A DNA stretch of 64,000 nt from JANXMY01 sp965246745. Lineage in GTDB: Bacteria; Armatimonadota; Armatimonadia; Armatimonadales; Capsulimonadaceae. The position numbers and the translations under genes were made by a program. The notes beneath the pieces are model-generated. The model worked only from the letters and a program-made list of their open reading frames with translations. It was not told where the DNA came from and did no database searches. Below, in pieces: positions 34,156 to 41,786 of this stretch. The stretch covers positions 868,001 through 932,000 of the forward strand of contig OZ251980.1 of NCBI GenBank assembly GCA_965246745.1. The letters are read 5' to 3'. Numbering within the stretch: the first letter of the stretch is position 1; every line of letters starts with the position of its first letter.

Positions 34156-34161
34156 AGTATA
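34156..34161 (-). promoter_or_regulatory. -10 box of recD2, leaderless GTG
   Basis: TATACT on the minus strand, seven bases from the GTG at 34148. Confidence 0.6.
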
Positions 34162-34171
34162 CCCGATGGAA

Positions 34172-34276
34172 CCCCCCCGCCCCAATTCTGGGGGCAATAC
34201 GGAGCGGATGTCGTAAGGACGCTGCTTGCAGCGCCCTCTTGGCCCTGTCCGGCTCCCCAGAATTGGGGCGGGGGGG
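34172..34276. repeat. Family D inverted repeat D3
   Basis: The arms CCCCCCCGCCCCAATTCTGG and its complement flank GACGCTGCTTGCAGCGCCC, a smaller hairpin. The right end directly abuts the hflX stop codon (34277-34279, minus strand). Confidence 0.85.
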
Positions 34277-35563
34277 TCAATCCTCCACATACCCCGGCGT
34301 GAACTTTTCCAGACGCCCGGCCAACTCTTTGGCGATGTCGGCCTGCACGGTGATTGTCTCGGAGCCGTAATCCACCGAATGCACCCGGCCCATCTCGTAG
34401 CACAGCGCCACAATGTCCGAGCGGTCATACGGCAGGATCAGCGTCACGGTCGCCAGCAGCGATTGCAGCGTCGCTTCCATCCGGTCCATCAAGGACGGAA
34501 TGCCGTCGCGCCTCATCGCTGACAAATAGCACGAGTTCGGCGTTTCGGCAATCAGCGCAGTAAGTTCATAAGCGTCCTTGACCAAATCGGCCTTGTTGAA
34601 CGCCGTGATGATCGGCTTGTTTTCCGCGCCCAGGTCGGCCAGCACTTCCAGCACGGCCCGCCTCTGCCGCTCGCGCTCCGGGTGCGCCGTGTCTACCACA
34701 TGAACCAGAAAATCGGCCTGCACGACTTCTTCCAGGGTGGCCCGGAACGACGCCACCAAATGATGCGGCAGATGGCGGATAAAGCCGACCGTGTCGGTCA
34801 TCAGCACCGACCAGCCGCCGTGCGGCAGTACCACCCGCCGGGTGGTCGGGTCAAGCGTCGAAAACAGCATCCGGTCCGCCAGCACTTCTGCGCCGGACAG
34901 CAAGTTCAAAAGCGTAGACTTGCCCGCCGACGTGTACCCGACCAGGGCGCAGGTCGGAAACGGCAGCTTGTGGCGCATCTGCCGCTGCTGCGCCCGCTGC
35001 TCTTTCATCTCGTCAATCTCGCCGCCGAGCAGCGAAATCCGCTCCTTGACCCGCCGCCGGTCGCTTTCCAGCTTGGTCTCGCCGGGGCCGCGCCCGCCGA
35101 TGCCGCCCTGCTGCCGCTCAAACTTGGTATACAGCGACGACAAGCGGGGCAAAAGATAATTAAGCTGGGCCAGCTCCACTTGCAGCTTGCCTTCGCGGGT
35201 CCGCGCCCGCTGAGCAAAGATGTCCAAAATAAGCTGCGTTCGGTCGAGAACCCGCCGCTCGAGCGCATTGGTGAGGTTCCGCTGCTGGGTCGGCGACAAT
35301 TCATCGTCGAAAATCACCAGCTCGGCATTGGTGCTCGCCAGCTCACCCTTCAAATCCTCCACTTTGCCCGGCCCGATATAGGTCGCCATGTCCGGGGCGC
35401 GTCGGGACTGCGAAAACTCCCCGACCACCCGTGCTCCCGCCGTCATCGCCAGCTCGCGCAGCTCCGACAATCGCATTGCCATGTCGTCCTCGCCGCCCGC
35501 CAGGGACAGCGAGACAATCAGCGCCCGCTCTTCCGTCGCCGTACTGTAAGTAAGTTGTGCCAT
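34277..35563 (-). CDS. hflX: Ribosome-associated GTPase HflX
   Basis: A 428-residue protein with the HflX N-terminal domain (ARVVGEFSQSRRAPDMATYI, FDDELSPTQQRNL, the Gly-rich GGIGGRGPGETKLESDRRR) and a GTPase domain: G1 GYTSAGKSTLLNLL, G3 DTVGFIRHLPHHLV, G4 AFNKADL. HflX splits stalled or heat-damaged 70S ribosomes. The start is eight bases from TATAAT (35572-35577, minus strand), so leaderless. Its stop codon touches repeat D3. Confidence 0.96.
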   Translation of the reverse strand: MAQLTYSTATEERALIVSLSLAGGEDDMAMRLSELRELAMTAGARVVGEFSQSRRAPDMATYIGPGKVEDLKGELASTNAELVIFDDELSPTQQRNLTNALERRVLDRTQLILDIFAQRARTREGKLQVELAQLNYLLPRLSSLYTKFERQQGGIGGRGPGETKLESDRRRVKERISLLGGEIDEMKEQRAQQRQMRHKLPFPTCALVGYTSAGKSTLLNLLSGAEVLADRMLFSTLDPTTRRVVLPHGGWSVLMTDTVGFIRHLPHHLVASFRATLEEVVQADFLVHVVDTAHPERERQRRAVLEVLADLGAENKPIITAFNKADLVKDAYELTALIAETPNSCYLSAMRRDGIPSLMDRMEATLQSLLATVTLILPYDRSDIVALCYEMGRVHSVDYGSETITVQADIAKELAGRLEKFTPGYVED

Positions 35564-35596
35564 AGGCGGTGATTATACCCATTTGGGCGCAATCCG

Positions 35597-35848
35597 TCAG
35601 GCGGCGGCCTTGTCCGGCGCAGGCCGCGCCGGGACGGCCTCAATCAGCGCCCGCAGCGCTTTGTTGACTTGCTCCGAAGTCGTAAACACCTCGGCGATGT
35701 CTTTCTCTAAAATAATAGCCTGCTGCCGCGCCATCCGCTCGGCGTAGGAGTTTGGCCGCGCTTTGCTGTAGTCAAATCGGTATTCAGGCCGCAGGTCGTC
35801 TTCAAGGTCCTCATTGGGGTCGTCATATATGTAAACTTCATCTTTCAT
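35597..35848 (-). CDS. BrnA-like antitoxin of tandem pair 1
   Basis: An 83-residue protein beginning MKDEVYIYDDPNEDLEDDLR and containing AIILEKDIAEVFTTSEQVNK-ALRAL, the pattern of the small antitoxins encoded after BrnT toxins. It overlaps the BrnT stop by 11 bases. It is about 80 percent identical by eye to the antitoxin at 36119-36367, so one pair arose by duplication. Confidence 0.75.
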   Translation of the reverse strand: MKDEVYIYDDPNEDLEDDLRPEYRFDYSKARPNSYAERMARQQAIILEKDIAEVFTTSEQVNKALRALIEAVPARPAPDKAAA

Positions 35849-36107
35849 AATCTTTTTGCTCCCATCGTGTCGCAGGCCGTGCGCTGATAATTCGGGTCAC
35901 ATCGAAACGTTCAGTATAATTGACGACAAGCAGCCGTCCCAAGTGAGAATGACCGACAAGCACTCTGCGAGTTTCGTGGGCGGAATGGTCAGGGTCATCG
36001 AACTCCTCCGAAAGCGGGTCTCTGAAAGCTGACTTAGCCTCCTCAAAAGTGACCCCATGCTTGATTTCATTCCGCGTTGCTTTCTTCGTGTCCCACTCGT
36101 ATTTCAT
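35838..36107 (-). CDS. BrnT-family toxin, pair 1
   Basis: About 89 residues: MKYEWDTKKATRNEIKHGVT, FEEAKSAFRDP, ARPATRWEQKDYE, the usual BrnT layout (W-D..K...N..KHGV.FEEA, then R.I.AR.A...E...YE). BrnT is a RelE-fold ribonuclease toxin. ATG at 36107 has GGAG at good spacing; a GTG at 36122 overlaps the upstream antitoxin stop and is possible. Confidence 0.85.
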   Translation of the reverse strand: MKYEWDTKKATRNEIKHGVTFEEAKSAFRDPLSEEFDDPDHSAHETRRVLVGHSHLGRLLVVNYTERFDVTRIISARPATRWEQKDYER

Positions 36108-36118
36108 ACGACTCTCCG

Positions 36119-36367
36119 TCACGCCGCATTCTCGCGAACAGGCCGCGCCGGGACAGCCTCAATCAGCGCCCGCAGCGCTTTGTTGACCTGCTCCGAAGTC
36201 GTAAACACCTCGGCAATGTCTTTCTCTAAAATAATGGCTTTTCGCCGCAGGGCGCGGGCCGCATAGGGATTGGGCAGAGCCTTACTATAGTCAAAATCGT
36301 ACTCCGGCAAAAGATCGTCTTCCAAATCTTCATTTGGGTCATTATATATGTGAACTTCGTGTTTCAT
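36119..36367 (-). CDS. BrnA-like antitoxin of tandem pair 2
   Basis: An 82-residue paralogue of the 35597-35848 product (MKHEVHIYNDPNEDLEDDLL; IILEKDIAEVFTTSEQVNKA). It overlaps the preceding BrnT gene by 26 bases. The order toxin, antitoxin, toxin, antitoxin on one strand with overlaps implies one transcript. Confidence 0.75.
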   Translation of the reverse strand: MKHEVHIYNDPNEDLEDDLLPEYDFDYSKALPNPYAARALRRKAIILEKDIAEVFTTSEQVNKALRALIEAVPARPVRENAA

Positions 36368-36626
36368 ATTTCCTTACCTCTCTTTTCGTTGTCAACCTTG
36401 CGCTGATTATCCGAGTAGCATTGGGACGCTCTGTGAAACTAACGATGAGCAGACGCCCAGCGTCAGATTCCCCAATTATGATAAAACGCTCTTCCTCATC
36501 GGAATGTGCAACGTCAGGGAACAGTTCCGAGAGCGAATCATCAAAAACCGACTCTGCTTCAAAGAAACTGACCCCGTGCTTTTGCTGGTTCCACTCCGCC
36601 TTAGCTTCGTCCCATTCAAAGATCAT
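36342..36626 (-). CDS. BrnT-family toxin, pair 2
   Basis: A 94-residue protein: MIFEWDEAKAEWNQQKHGVS, FFEAESVFDDSLSELFPDVA, RFIIIGESDAGRLLIVSFTE, RIISARLTTKREVRKYE. All BrnT hallmarks are present. The ATG is preceded by TATACT about 20 bases upstream on the minus strand and has no clear ribosome site. It differs from the pair 1 toxin more than the antitoxins differ from each other. Confidence 0.85.
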   Translation of the reverse strand: MIFEWDEAKAEWNQQKHGVSFFEAESVFDDSLSELFPDVAHSDEEERFIIIGESDAGRLLIVSFTERPNATRIISARLTTKREVRKYETRSSHI

Positions 36627-36716
36627 ATGTATGTGCCGTTCGATAGTATACCCGCTTGGGCACACAGTGCGGGGTATACTAACGCCATCTATCTGCGCGT
36701 GTGACAGGAGAAAGCA

Positions 36717-37166
36717 ATGGCGGACATAGGCGAGAACGAATTGGAAATCTGCGGCGACCAGGCCGAATTGCGCCGGTTTCGGGACCGGGCGGATGCGCGT
36801 CTCGCGCCGCTCTCCGAGCGCGACCCTTACAATGGCGGCAGACCGTCGCGCCTTTGCTTTCATCGCCTGCTGCCGGTTCCCCCGGCGGTTGCGGCCCGCG
36901 ACTACGGCGCACCCGGCGGCGGGGGCGAGTGGCAAAAAGCGCACTGGGGCGTCAAATGGGGCGCGGCGAACGCCGCGTTGATTGAGGAAGAGGACAGCCT
37001 GATTTACTCGTTCGGGACAGCCTGGTATCCCCCGCTGCCGTTTTTGTCGGCGGTCTCCGCGGACTATTCGGCGCTGACATTTTCGCTGGTGTTTGCCGAT
37101 GCCGCCAGCGGCAGCCGGGAAGCGTTCCGGTTCCGTGGCGGCGAAGCGGTCGAAGGGGAAGGGTAA
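36717..37166 (+). CDS. YubB/Api92-like (DUF1281-like) protein
   Basis: A 149-residue protein resembling the YubB ferredoxin-like family found on plasmids and in phages: NELEICGDQAELRRFRD at the start, then EWQKAHWGVKWGAANAALIE and YSFGTAWYPPLPFLSAVS. Function is unknown. ACAGGAG lies upstream of the ATG and TATACT is at 36674-36679. The following small wHTH gene starts eight bases after its stop, so the two form an operon. It sits beside the BrnT array, which suggests an accessory island. Confidence 0.6.
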   Translation: MADIGENELEICGDQAELRRFRDRADARLAPLSERDPYNGGRPSRLCFHRLLPVPPAVAARDYGAPGGGGEWQKAHWGVKWGAANAALIEEEDSLIYSFGTAWYPPLPFLSAVSADYSALTFSLVFADAASGSREAFRFRGGEAVEGEG

Positions 37167-37173
37167 CGCAAGC

Positions 37174-37464
37174 GTGACGGATACCGTGAAAACACCGCGC
37201 TCGGCGTATGAAGTCCCCCTGCTCGAAAGCATCGCCGAGATGAGCGGCGAGGTGGTTCCCGGCGCTGCGCTGTACCAAAAGATCGCCGTCAAGATGGGCT
37301 TTGCCGGGCAGGAGATGGAATACGACCCGGTTCATGCCCGCGACAAGTGGATTTACACGCTGCAATGGGTGCGTCATGCCCTGGTCAAGCGCGGCGACCT
37401 CGATGGCAGCCGGCGCGGGGTGTGGGCGATTACCGAACAGGGCCGGAGGCGCCTCGGCATTTAA
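37174..37464 (+). CDS. Winged-helix protein resembling the Mrr N-terminal domain
   Basis: About 96 residues from GTG: VPLLESIAEMSGEVVPGAAL, then DKWIYTLQWVRHALVKRGDL and GVWAITEQGRRRL. This is the winged-helix module found at the N-terminus of Mrr-type restriction enzymes, here without a nuclease domain. Its last four bases overlap the convergent fdhD gene. Confidence 0.65.
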   Translation: MTDTVKTPRSAYEVPLLESIAEMSGEVVPGAALYQKIAVKMGFAGQEMEYDPVHARDKWIYTLQWVRHALVKRGDLDGSRRGVWAITEQGRRRLGI

Positions 37465-38306
37465 TCCTTTCTGTCGAGCCGCTCCTGCCCGGCATACACC
37501 GTAAGGCTGGCGTCGCGCAGAAAGCCGACCAGGGTTTGGTTGTTGAGTTCGGCCAGCGCGGCGGCGAGGCTGGACGCGGCGGACACGGAGCAGACGACGG
37601 GAATACGGGCCATCAGGGCTTTTTGGGTGATCTCAAAGCTGGCGCGGCCGCTGACGAGTAAAATCAGCGGCTCGGCACGGTTCCAGGGAAGCCAGCCCTG
37701 CTCGACCCCGAAGCCGATAGCCTTGTCGGCGGCGTTGTGCCGCCCGATGTCTTCATACACGCAGAGGCACTCGCCCGACGCCGTGAACAAACCGACGGCG
37801 TGCAGGCCGCCGGTGGAGCGGAACAGCGCTTGGCGGCGGCGCAGCGTGTGCGGCAGCTCCAGCAGAGTGTCCGGGCGCAGACTGCCGGGAACAGGCGGCG
37901 GCAGGGGGGACGCCTGCATCGCGACGGCGTCCAGCGCGGCTTTGCCGCAGAGGCCGCAGCTTGTCCCGGCCATCAGGGTCCGCTGCCACAAGCGGTCTGC
38001 CGAAGGCAGGGTGTTGAGGCGCACGGTGACAATGTTCGCGATGTCGGTCCCGGCGGTTTCGCCTTCGTCGCAGTAGCGAATCTGCCCGATGTCGGCATTG
38101 GACCCGATGACGCCTTCGGTCAGGAGCAGCCCGCGCGTGAGGGCAAAGTCGTCGCCGGGCGTCCGCATGGTCACGGTGAAGCGCTCGTTTCCCAAACGAA
38201 TTTCGAGCGGCTCTTCGACAACCAATGCGTCGTCCACGGCCGAGAATCGGCCGTCCCGCAGGCGGAGGACGGTTCGGGTAGTGACGGCATCTGGGGGTAC
38301 GGGCAT
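37461..38306 (-). CDS. fdhD: Formate dehydrogenase accessory protein (sulfurtransferase)
   Basis: A 281-residue FdhD. Seen: EEPLEIRLGNERFTVTMRTP, TSCGLCGKAALDAV with the two Cys that carry sulfur, RSTGGLHAVGLF, EDIGRHNAADKAIG and SGRASFEITQKALMARIPV. FdhD passes sulfur from a cysteine desulfurase to the Mo-cofactor of formate dehydrogenase. In this window it lies near the Sec operon and moaA, which together point to a selenocysteine-containing molybdenum formate dehydrogenase elsewhere in the genome. Confidence 0.95.
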   Translation of the reverse strand: MPVPPDAVTTRTVLRLRDGRFSAVDDALVVEEPLEIRLGNERFTVTMRTPGDDFALTRGLLLTEGVIGSNADIGQIRYCDEGETAGTDIANIVTVRLNTLPSADRLWQRTLMAGTSCGLCGKAALDAVAMQASPLPPPVPGSLRPDTLLELPHTLRRRQALFRSTGGLHAVGLFTASGECLCVYEDIGRHNAADKAIGFGVEQGWLPWNRAEPLILLVSGRASFEITQKALMARIPVVCSVSAASSLAAALAELNNQTLVGFLRDASLTVYAGQERLDRKD

Positions 38307-38362
38307 AAAGGACAGAACCTTCGGGATGGAGTCATGTCACGCACAAAGCGCCACGCACAAAG

Positions 38363-38670
38363 CGCGAGGGCGTGTGTGCGAGGGAATGGGCAACGAGGGC
38401 GCGATGGTAACAAGGGCGTTGATTGTGTGCGAGGGCGTGATTAACGAGGGCGTGAACGCCCTCGCTGGAGGGCGCGGACGCCAAGCTGCCGCCTTCGCGG
38501 CAGAAGAGTCCAAGTTCTGTCTTATATCTTGTCCCGCGCAGGCGGGACCTTAGCGCTTCGCTCCCCAGCGAGGGCGTTCACGCCCTCGCAACAACCAACG
38601 CCCTCGCAACAACAAACGCCCTCGTTAATCACGCCTTCGCAACCATCAACGCCCTCGTACTCTGCCCTCG
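38363..38670. repeat. Family A inverted repeat A3
   Basis: The fullest copy: CGAGGGCG-TGAA-CGCCCTCG at 38446-38465 and its complement at 38571-38590, nested hairpins between, and five to six spaced CGAGGGCG (left) or CGCCCTCG (right) units outside on each side. No gene is seen between fdhD and tRNA-Sec (38307-38734). Confidence 0.85.
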
Positions 38671-38734
38671 TGCAGTATCGGCCTGCAAAAAACAGCGGCA
38701 CGGAACTGAACCTGCCGTACTTATTTTCCCCAAT

Positions 38735-38827
38735 TGGCGGAAGCGGATGGGAATCGAACCCACCCCCCGCGTAATGCAGGACACCGGTTTTGAAGACCGG
38801 GGAGGCCACCAGACCCCGAACGCTTCC
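38735..38827 (-). tRNA. selC: tRNA-Sec (anticodon TCA)
   Basis: The minus strand reads GGAAGCG... with an extended acceptor stem, the Sec-type long D-stem, anticodon TCA at 38791-38793 in CTTCAAA, a long variable arm, T-loop GGTTCGATTCC and encoded CCA. It inserts selenocysteine at UGA with SelB. It lies 11 bases after selD and is the last gene of the sel operon. Confidence 0.95.
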
Positions 38828-38838
38828 AAACTGCCGGG

Positions 38839-39885
38839 CTAGAACACTTCCACGGCGCGGCCGCCCGCGCCGACAACCGCGCCGACAACCGACGCCGAAA
38901 CGCCCTCCGATGCCAGTGCGGCCAGCAGGGCATCGGTTTTGCCGGGGGCCGCCGACAGCAGCAGGCCGCCGGAGGTCTGCGGGTCGAACAGCAGGGCGGC
39001 CCGCGCCGGGTCGAAGTCCGGCGGCAGCGCCACGCGGCTGCCGAAATGCGCTTGGTTGCGGCCCGCGCCGCCGGGTCCCACCCCCTGCCGGGCCAAATCC
39101 AATGCGCCGGGCAGAAGCGGCACGCCCGCCGAGTCCAGGCGGGCCGACGTGCCCGATGCCTGCATCATCTGGGTCAAATGGCCCAAAAGACTGAAGCCCG
39201 TGACATCGGTGCAGGCATTCGGCCCAATGTGGGCCGCCGCGTCGCGGGCCGCGCGGTTCAGCGTCCGCATCGAGTCCAGCGCGGCATCCACGGATTCGAT
39301 TGAAGCGACGCCGCGCTTGATGCCCGTGGTGATGACCCCGACCCCGAGCGGCTTGGTCAGCACCAAAGCGTCGCCCGGCTGTGCGCCGTCGTTGGACCAA
39401 ATTTGGCCCGGATGGATTGTCCCCGTCACCGACAGGCCGAACTTGATTTCCGGGTCGTCCACCGTGTGCCCGCCGAGCAGCGCGACCCCCGCCTCCCGGC
39501 ACTTCGCCAGGCCGCCGCGCAGGATGGCATGGAGAACACCGAGATCAAGCGACGCCGGGAAGCAGGTGATATTGAGCGCCGTCAGCGGCGTCCCGCCCAT
39601 CGCATAAACATCCGACAGAGCGTTCGCCGCCGCAATTTCGCCGAACAAGTACGGGTCGTCCACCATCGGCGGGAAAAAGTCCACGGTCTGCACCAGCGCC
39701 TGCGTTTCGCTGAGCTTGTACACCCCGGCGTCGTCGAGCATGCCGAAGCCGACCAGGACATTCGGGTCCGGCGGGACATCGGAAAACAGGCCCTGGACGG
39801 CGGCGCTGAGGCTGGCCGGGCCGAGCTTTGCGGCGCACCCCGCGCAGGACACCATTTCAGTCAATCGCAGTGGTTTGTCGCTCAT
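38839..39885 (-). CDS. selD: Selenide, water dikinase (selenophosphate synthetase)
   Basis: A 348-residue enzyme making selenophosphate from selenide and ATP. Seen: MVSCAGCAAKLGP with Cys, not Sec, in the active-site loop; VGFGMLDDAGVYKL, TVDFFPPMVDDPYLFGEIAA, NALSDVYAMGG and DPQTSGGLLLSA. The start at MSDKPLR overlaps the selB stop (ATGA). It is followed by tRNA-Sec. Confidence 0.97.
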   Translation of the reverse strand: MSDKPLRLTEMVSCAGCAAKLGPASLSAAVQGLFSDVPPDPNVLVGFGMLDDAGVYKLSETQALVQTVDFFPPMVDDPYLFGEIAAANALSDVYAMGGTPLTALNITCFPASLDLGVLHAILRGGLAKCREAGVALLGGHTVDDPEIKFGLSVTGTIHPGQIWSNDGAQPGDALVLTKPLGVGVITTGIKRGVASIESVDAALDSMRTLNRAARDAAAHIGPNACTDVTGFSLLGHLTQMMQASGTSARLDSAGVPLLPGALDLARQGVGPGGAGRNQAHFGSRVALPPDFDPARAALLFDPQTSGGLLLSAAPGKTDALLAALASEGVSASVVGAVVGAGGRAVEVF

Positions 39886-41786
39886 ATTGTGTTCGTTCCC
39901 AGCGGCCCGTTCCAAAAGCGCAGGTCGCCGTCGCGCCGGGTCAGACCGAGGCGGTCCAAGTGCTCCAGCAGCGGCACCGAAAACTTGCGCGTCGTTTCCA
40001 AAATCTGATTGAGTTCCGAAACCCGCAGGCCGTCGCCCCCGGCCAGTGCGCCGTGCAGCACGGGACCGAGGGCGTCAATCGCCGCCTGATGAAAGACGAC
40101 CGGGCGGCTGCCGGTCGGGTCAAGCAGCGCCACGAGCGCCCCGGACTCCACCAGGTAAGCGTACAGCATCTTGCGCCGGCGGTCACGCTTCAGCACGGCA
40201 TCCAAGTCGGGCGGCTGAAGGCCGCCGTCCCGAAACGCCGCTTCCATCTCGCGGGCGATCTCGCGCTCGGTTGCCGACAGCGCCGCTTCCGGCGAGTAGC
40301 CCGGCACGCGGACAACTTCGCCGGCGCTTTCGATTGTCCCCGCTTCGGCGCTCAGTAAAACCGCAAGCGCCGCCGGCGGCAGCAGGGGCGGCAGCGTCCG
40401 GCGCAGCTCCGGGAGCGGCATTCCGCGCCGGAGCGGGTGCTTGGCATGAAACTCCCGCACCGCCTCGGCGATTTGACCCGCCAGCGCCTCGAACACGTCC
40501 CGGTGCAGCGCCAGCGACGGCCCGCAGAGCGCCACAGGCAGCGCCTCCCAATTCAGCTCGCCGCGAACTCCGACATCCCGCGCAAGCTGTCTCGGGTCGC
40601 GCCCCGCCGCGCCCGCTTCCCGCAGCTTTGCTTCCAGCCGCTCCGCGTCCGTGCCGTGCGCCAGGGTCCGCACATGGCGCAAAAGCGCATCGTCCGCCTG
40701 CGTGTGCTTGGGCGGATGCGGGTCCGCTATCGTCCCGCCGCCGAGCGTTTCGGCGGGCGACGGCAGGCGCAGCACAAACGGCTCGCCCCACCCGAGAGCG
40801 GCGTCGCCGCCGAGGCGCATCTGCACCCAGCCGCGCTCGCCGGGGGCGATCTCGCTTCGGCCTAAAGGGTAAACTCGGGCCGGCACATCGGCCGTGCCGC
40901 AGTGCAGCATCACCGCCGCGCCGCGCTTCAGCGGCCGCGCCGCCGACGGCAGCAAGGTCAGCTCGGCGTCGGCAATGCGGGTCGGACGCAGTGTGCCGAC
41001 CGTCGCCAGCGTGTCGCCCGGCTGCAAGTCCTCGCGCTTGACCCCGCGCAGGTTGACCGCCGTGCGCCAGCCGGGCCGCGCTTCGGCCACAGCCTGCCCA
41101 TGCACCTGCACGCCCCGCACTTCGGCCCGCAGGCCGCGCGGCAAAATCTCGACGGTCTGCCCGGATTGGAGCCGCCCGCCCCGCAGCGTTCCCGTCACAA
41201 TCGTCCCCTGCCCGGTCAGCGTGAACACCCGGTCCACCGGCAGCGAAAAGTCAGCATGCTCGAGCCGCCCTTGCGCCTCGGCCAGCTCGCGCGTCAGCGC
41301 GTCTTGCAGATTGTCTATGCCCTCGCCGGTCTGCGCTGAAACAAACACCCGTGGCGCGTCCGCCAGAAACGTTCCCGCCAGAAACCCGCGCAGCTCGGCT
41401 AAAATCAGCTCGCGCTCGGCGGCATCCGTCACCAGATCGCTTTTTGTGATCGCGACAATGCCCCGCGTGACCCCCAGCAGGCCCATCAGCGCCAGGTGCT
41501 CGGCGGTCTGCGGCTTGACCCGCTCATTGGCGGCGACAACCAGCAGCGCGGCGTCAATCCCGGTCGCCCCGGCGATCATGGTTTTGACGAACTTTTCGTG
41601 GCCGGGCACGTCCACAAAGTCAATCTCGCCGCCGGGCAAAGTGAGATGGGCGAAGCCGAGCACAATGGTCATGCCCCGCGCCTGCTCTTCCGGCAGCCGG
41701 TCGGTTTCGGTGCCGGTCAGCGCCCGCACCAGCGCCGTTTTGCCGTGGTCAATATGCCCCGCGACACCTACTGTCAGATGCTTCAT
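39882..41786 (-). CDS. selB: Selenocysteine-specific elongation factor
   Basis: A 634-residue GTPase. G1 GHIDHGKTALV, G2 region EEQARGMTIVLGFAHL, G3 DVPGHEKF, G4 ITKSDLV; EF-Tu-like barrels follow (DRVFTLTGQGTIVTGTLRGG). Four winged helices at the C-terminus bind the SECIS RNA (last one SELNQILETTRKFSVPLLEH). It delivers Sec-tRNA to the ribosome at UGA codons. The ATG overlaps the selA stop (TGATG). Confidence 0.97.
   Translation of the reverse strand: MKHLTVGVAGHIDHGKTALVRALTGTETDRLPEEQARGMTIVLGFAHLTLPGGEIDFVDVPGHEKFVKTMIAGATGIDAALLVVAANERVKPQTAEHLALMGLLGVTRGIVAITKSDLVTDAAERELILAELRGFLAGTFLADAPRVFVSAQTGEGIDNLQDALTRELAEAQGRLEHADFSLPVDRVFTLTGQGTIVTGTLRGGRLQSGQTVEILPRGLRAEVRGVQVHGQAVAEARPGWRTAVNLRGVKREDLQPGDTLATVGTLRPTRIADAELTLLPSAARPLKRGAAVMLHCGTADVPARVYPLGRSEIAPGERGWVQMRLGGDAALGWGEPFVLRLPSPAETLGGGTIADPHPPKHTQADDALLRHVRTLAHGTDAERLEAKLREAGAAGRDPRQLARDVGVRGELNWEALPVALCGPSLALHRDVFEALAGQIAEAVREFHAKHPLRRGMPLPELRRTLPPLLPPAALAVLLSAEAGTIESAGEVVRVPGYSPEAALSATEREIAREMEAAFRDGGLQPPDLDAVLKRDRRRKMLYAYLVESGALVALLDPTGSRPVVFHQAAIDALGPVLHGALAGGDGLRVSELNQILETTRKFSVPLLEHLDRLGLTRRDGDLRFWNGPLGTNTI

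Noticed and set aside
39860..39900. Selenocysteine in SelD itself
   Set aside because: The active-site loop reads SCAGCAAK with Cys codons and no in-frame UGA.
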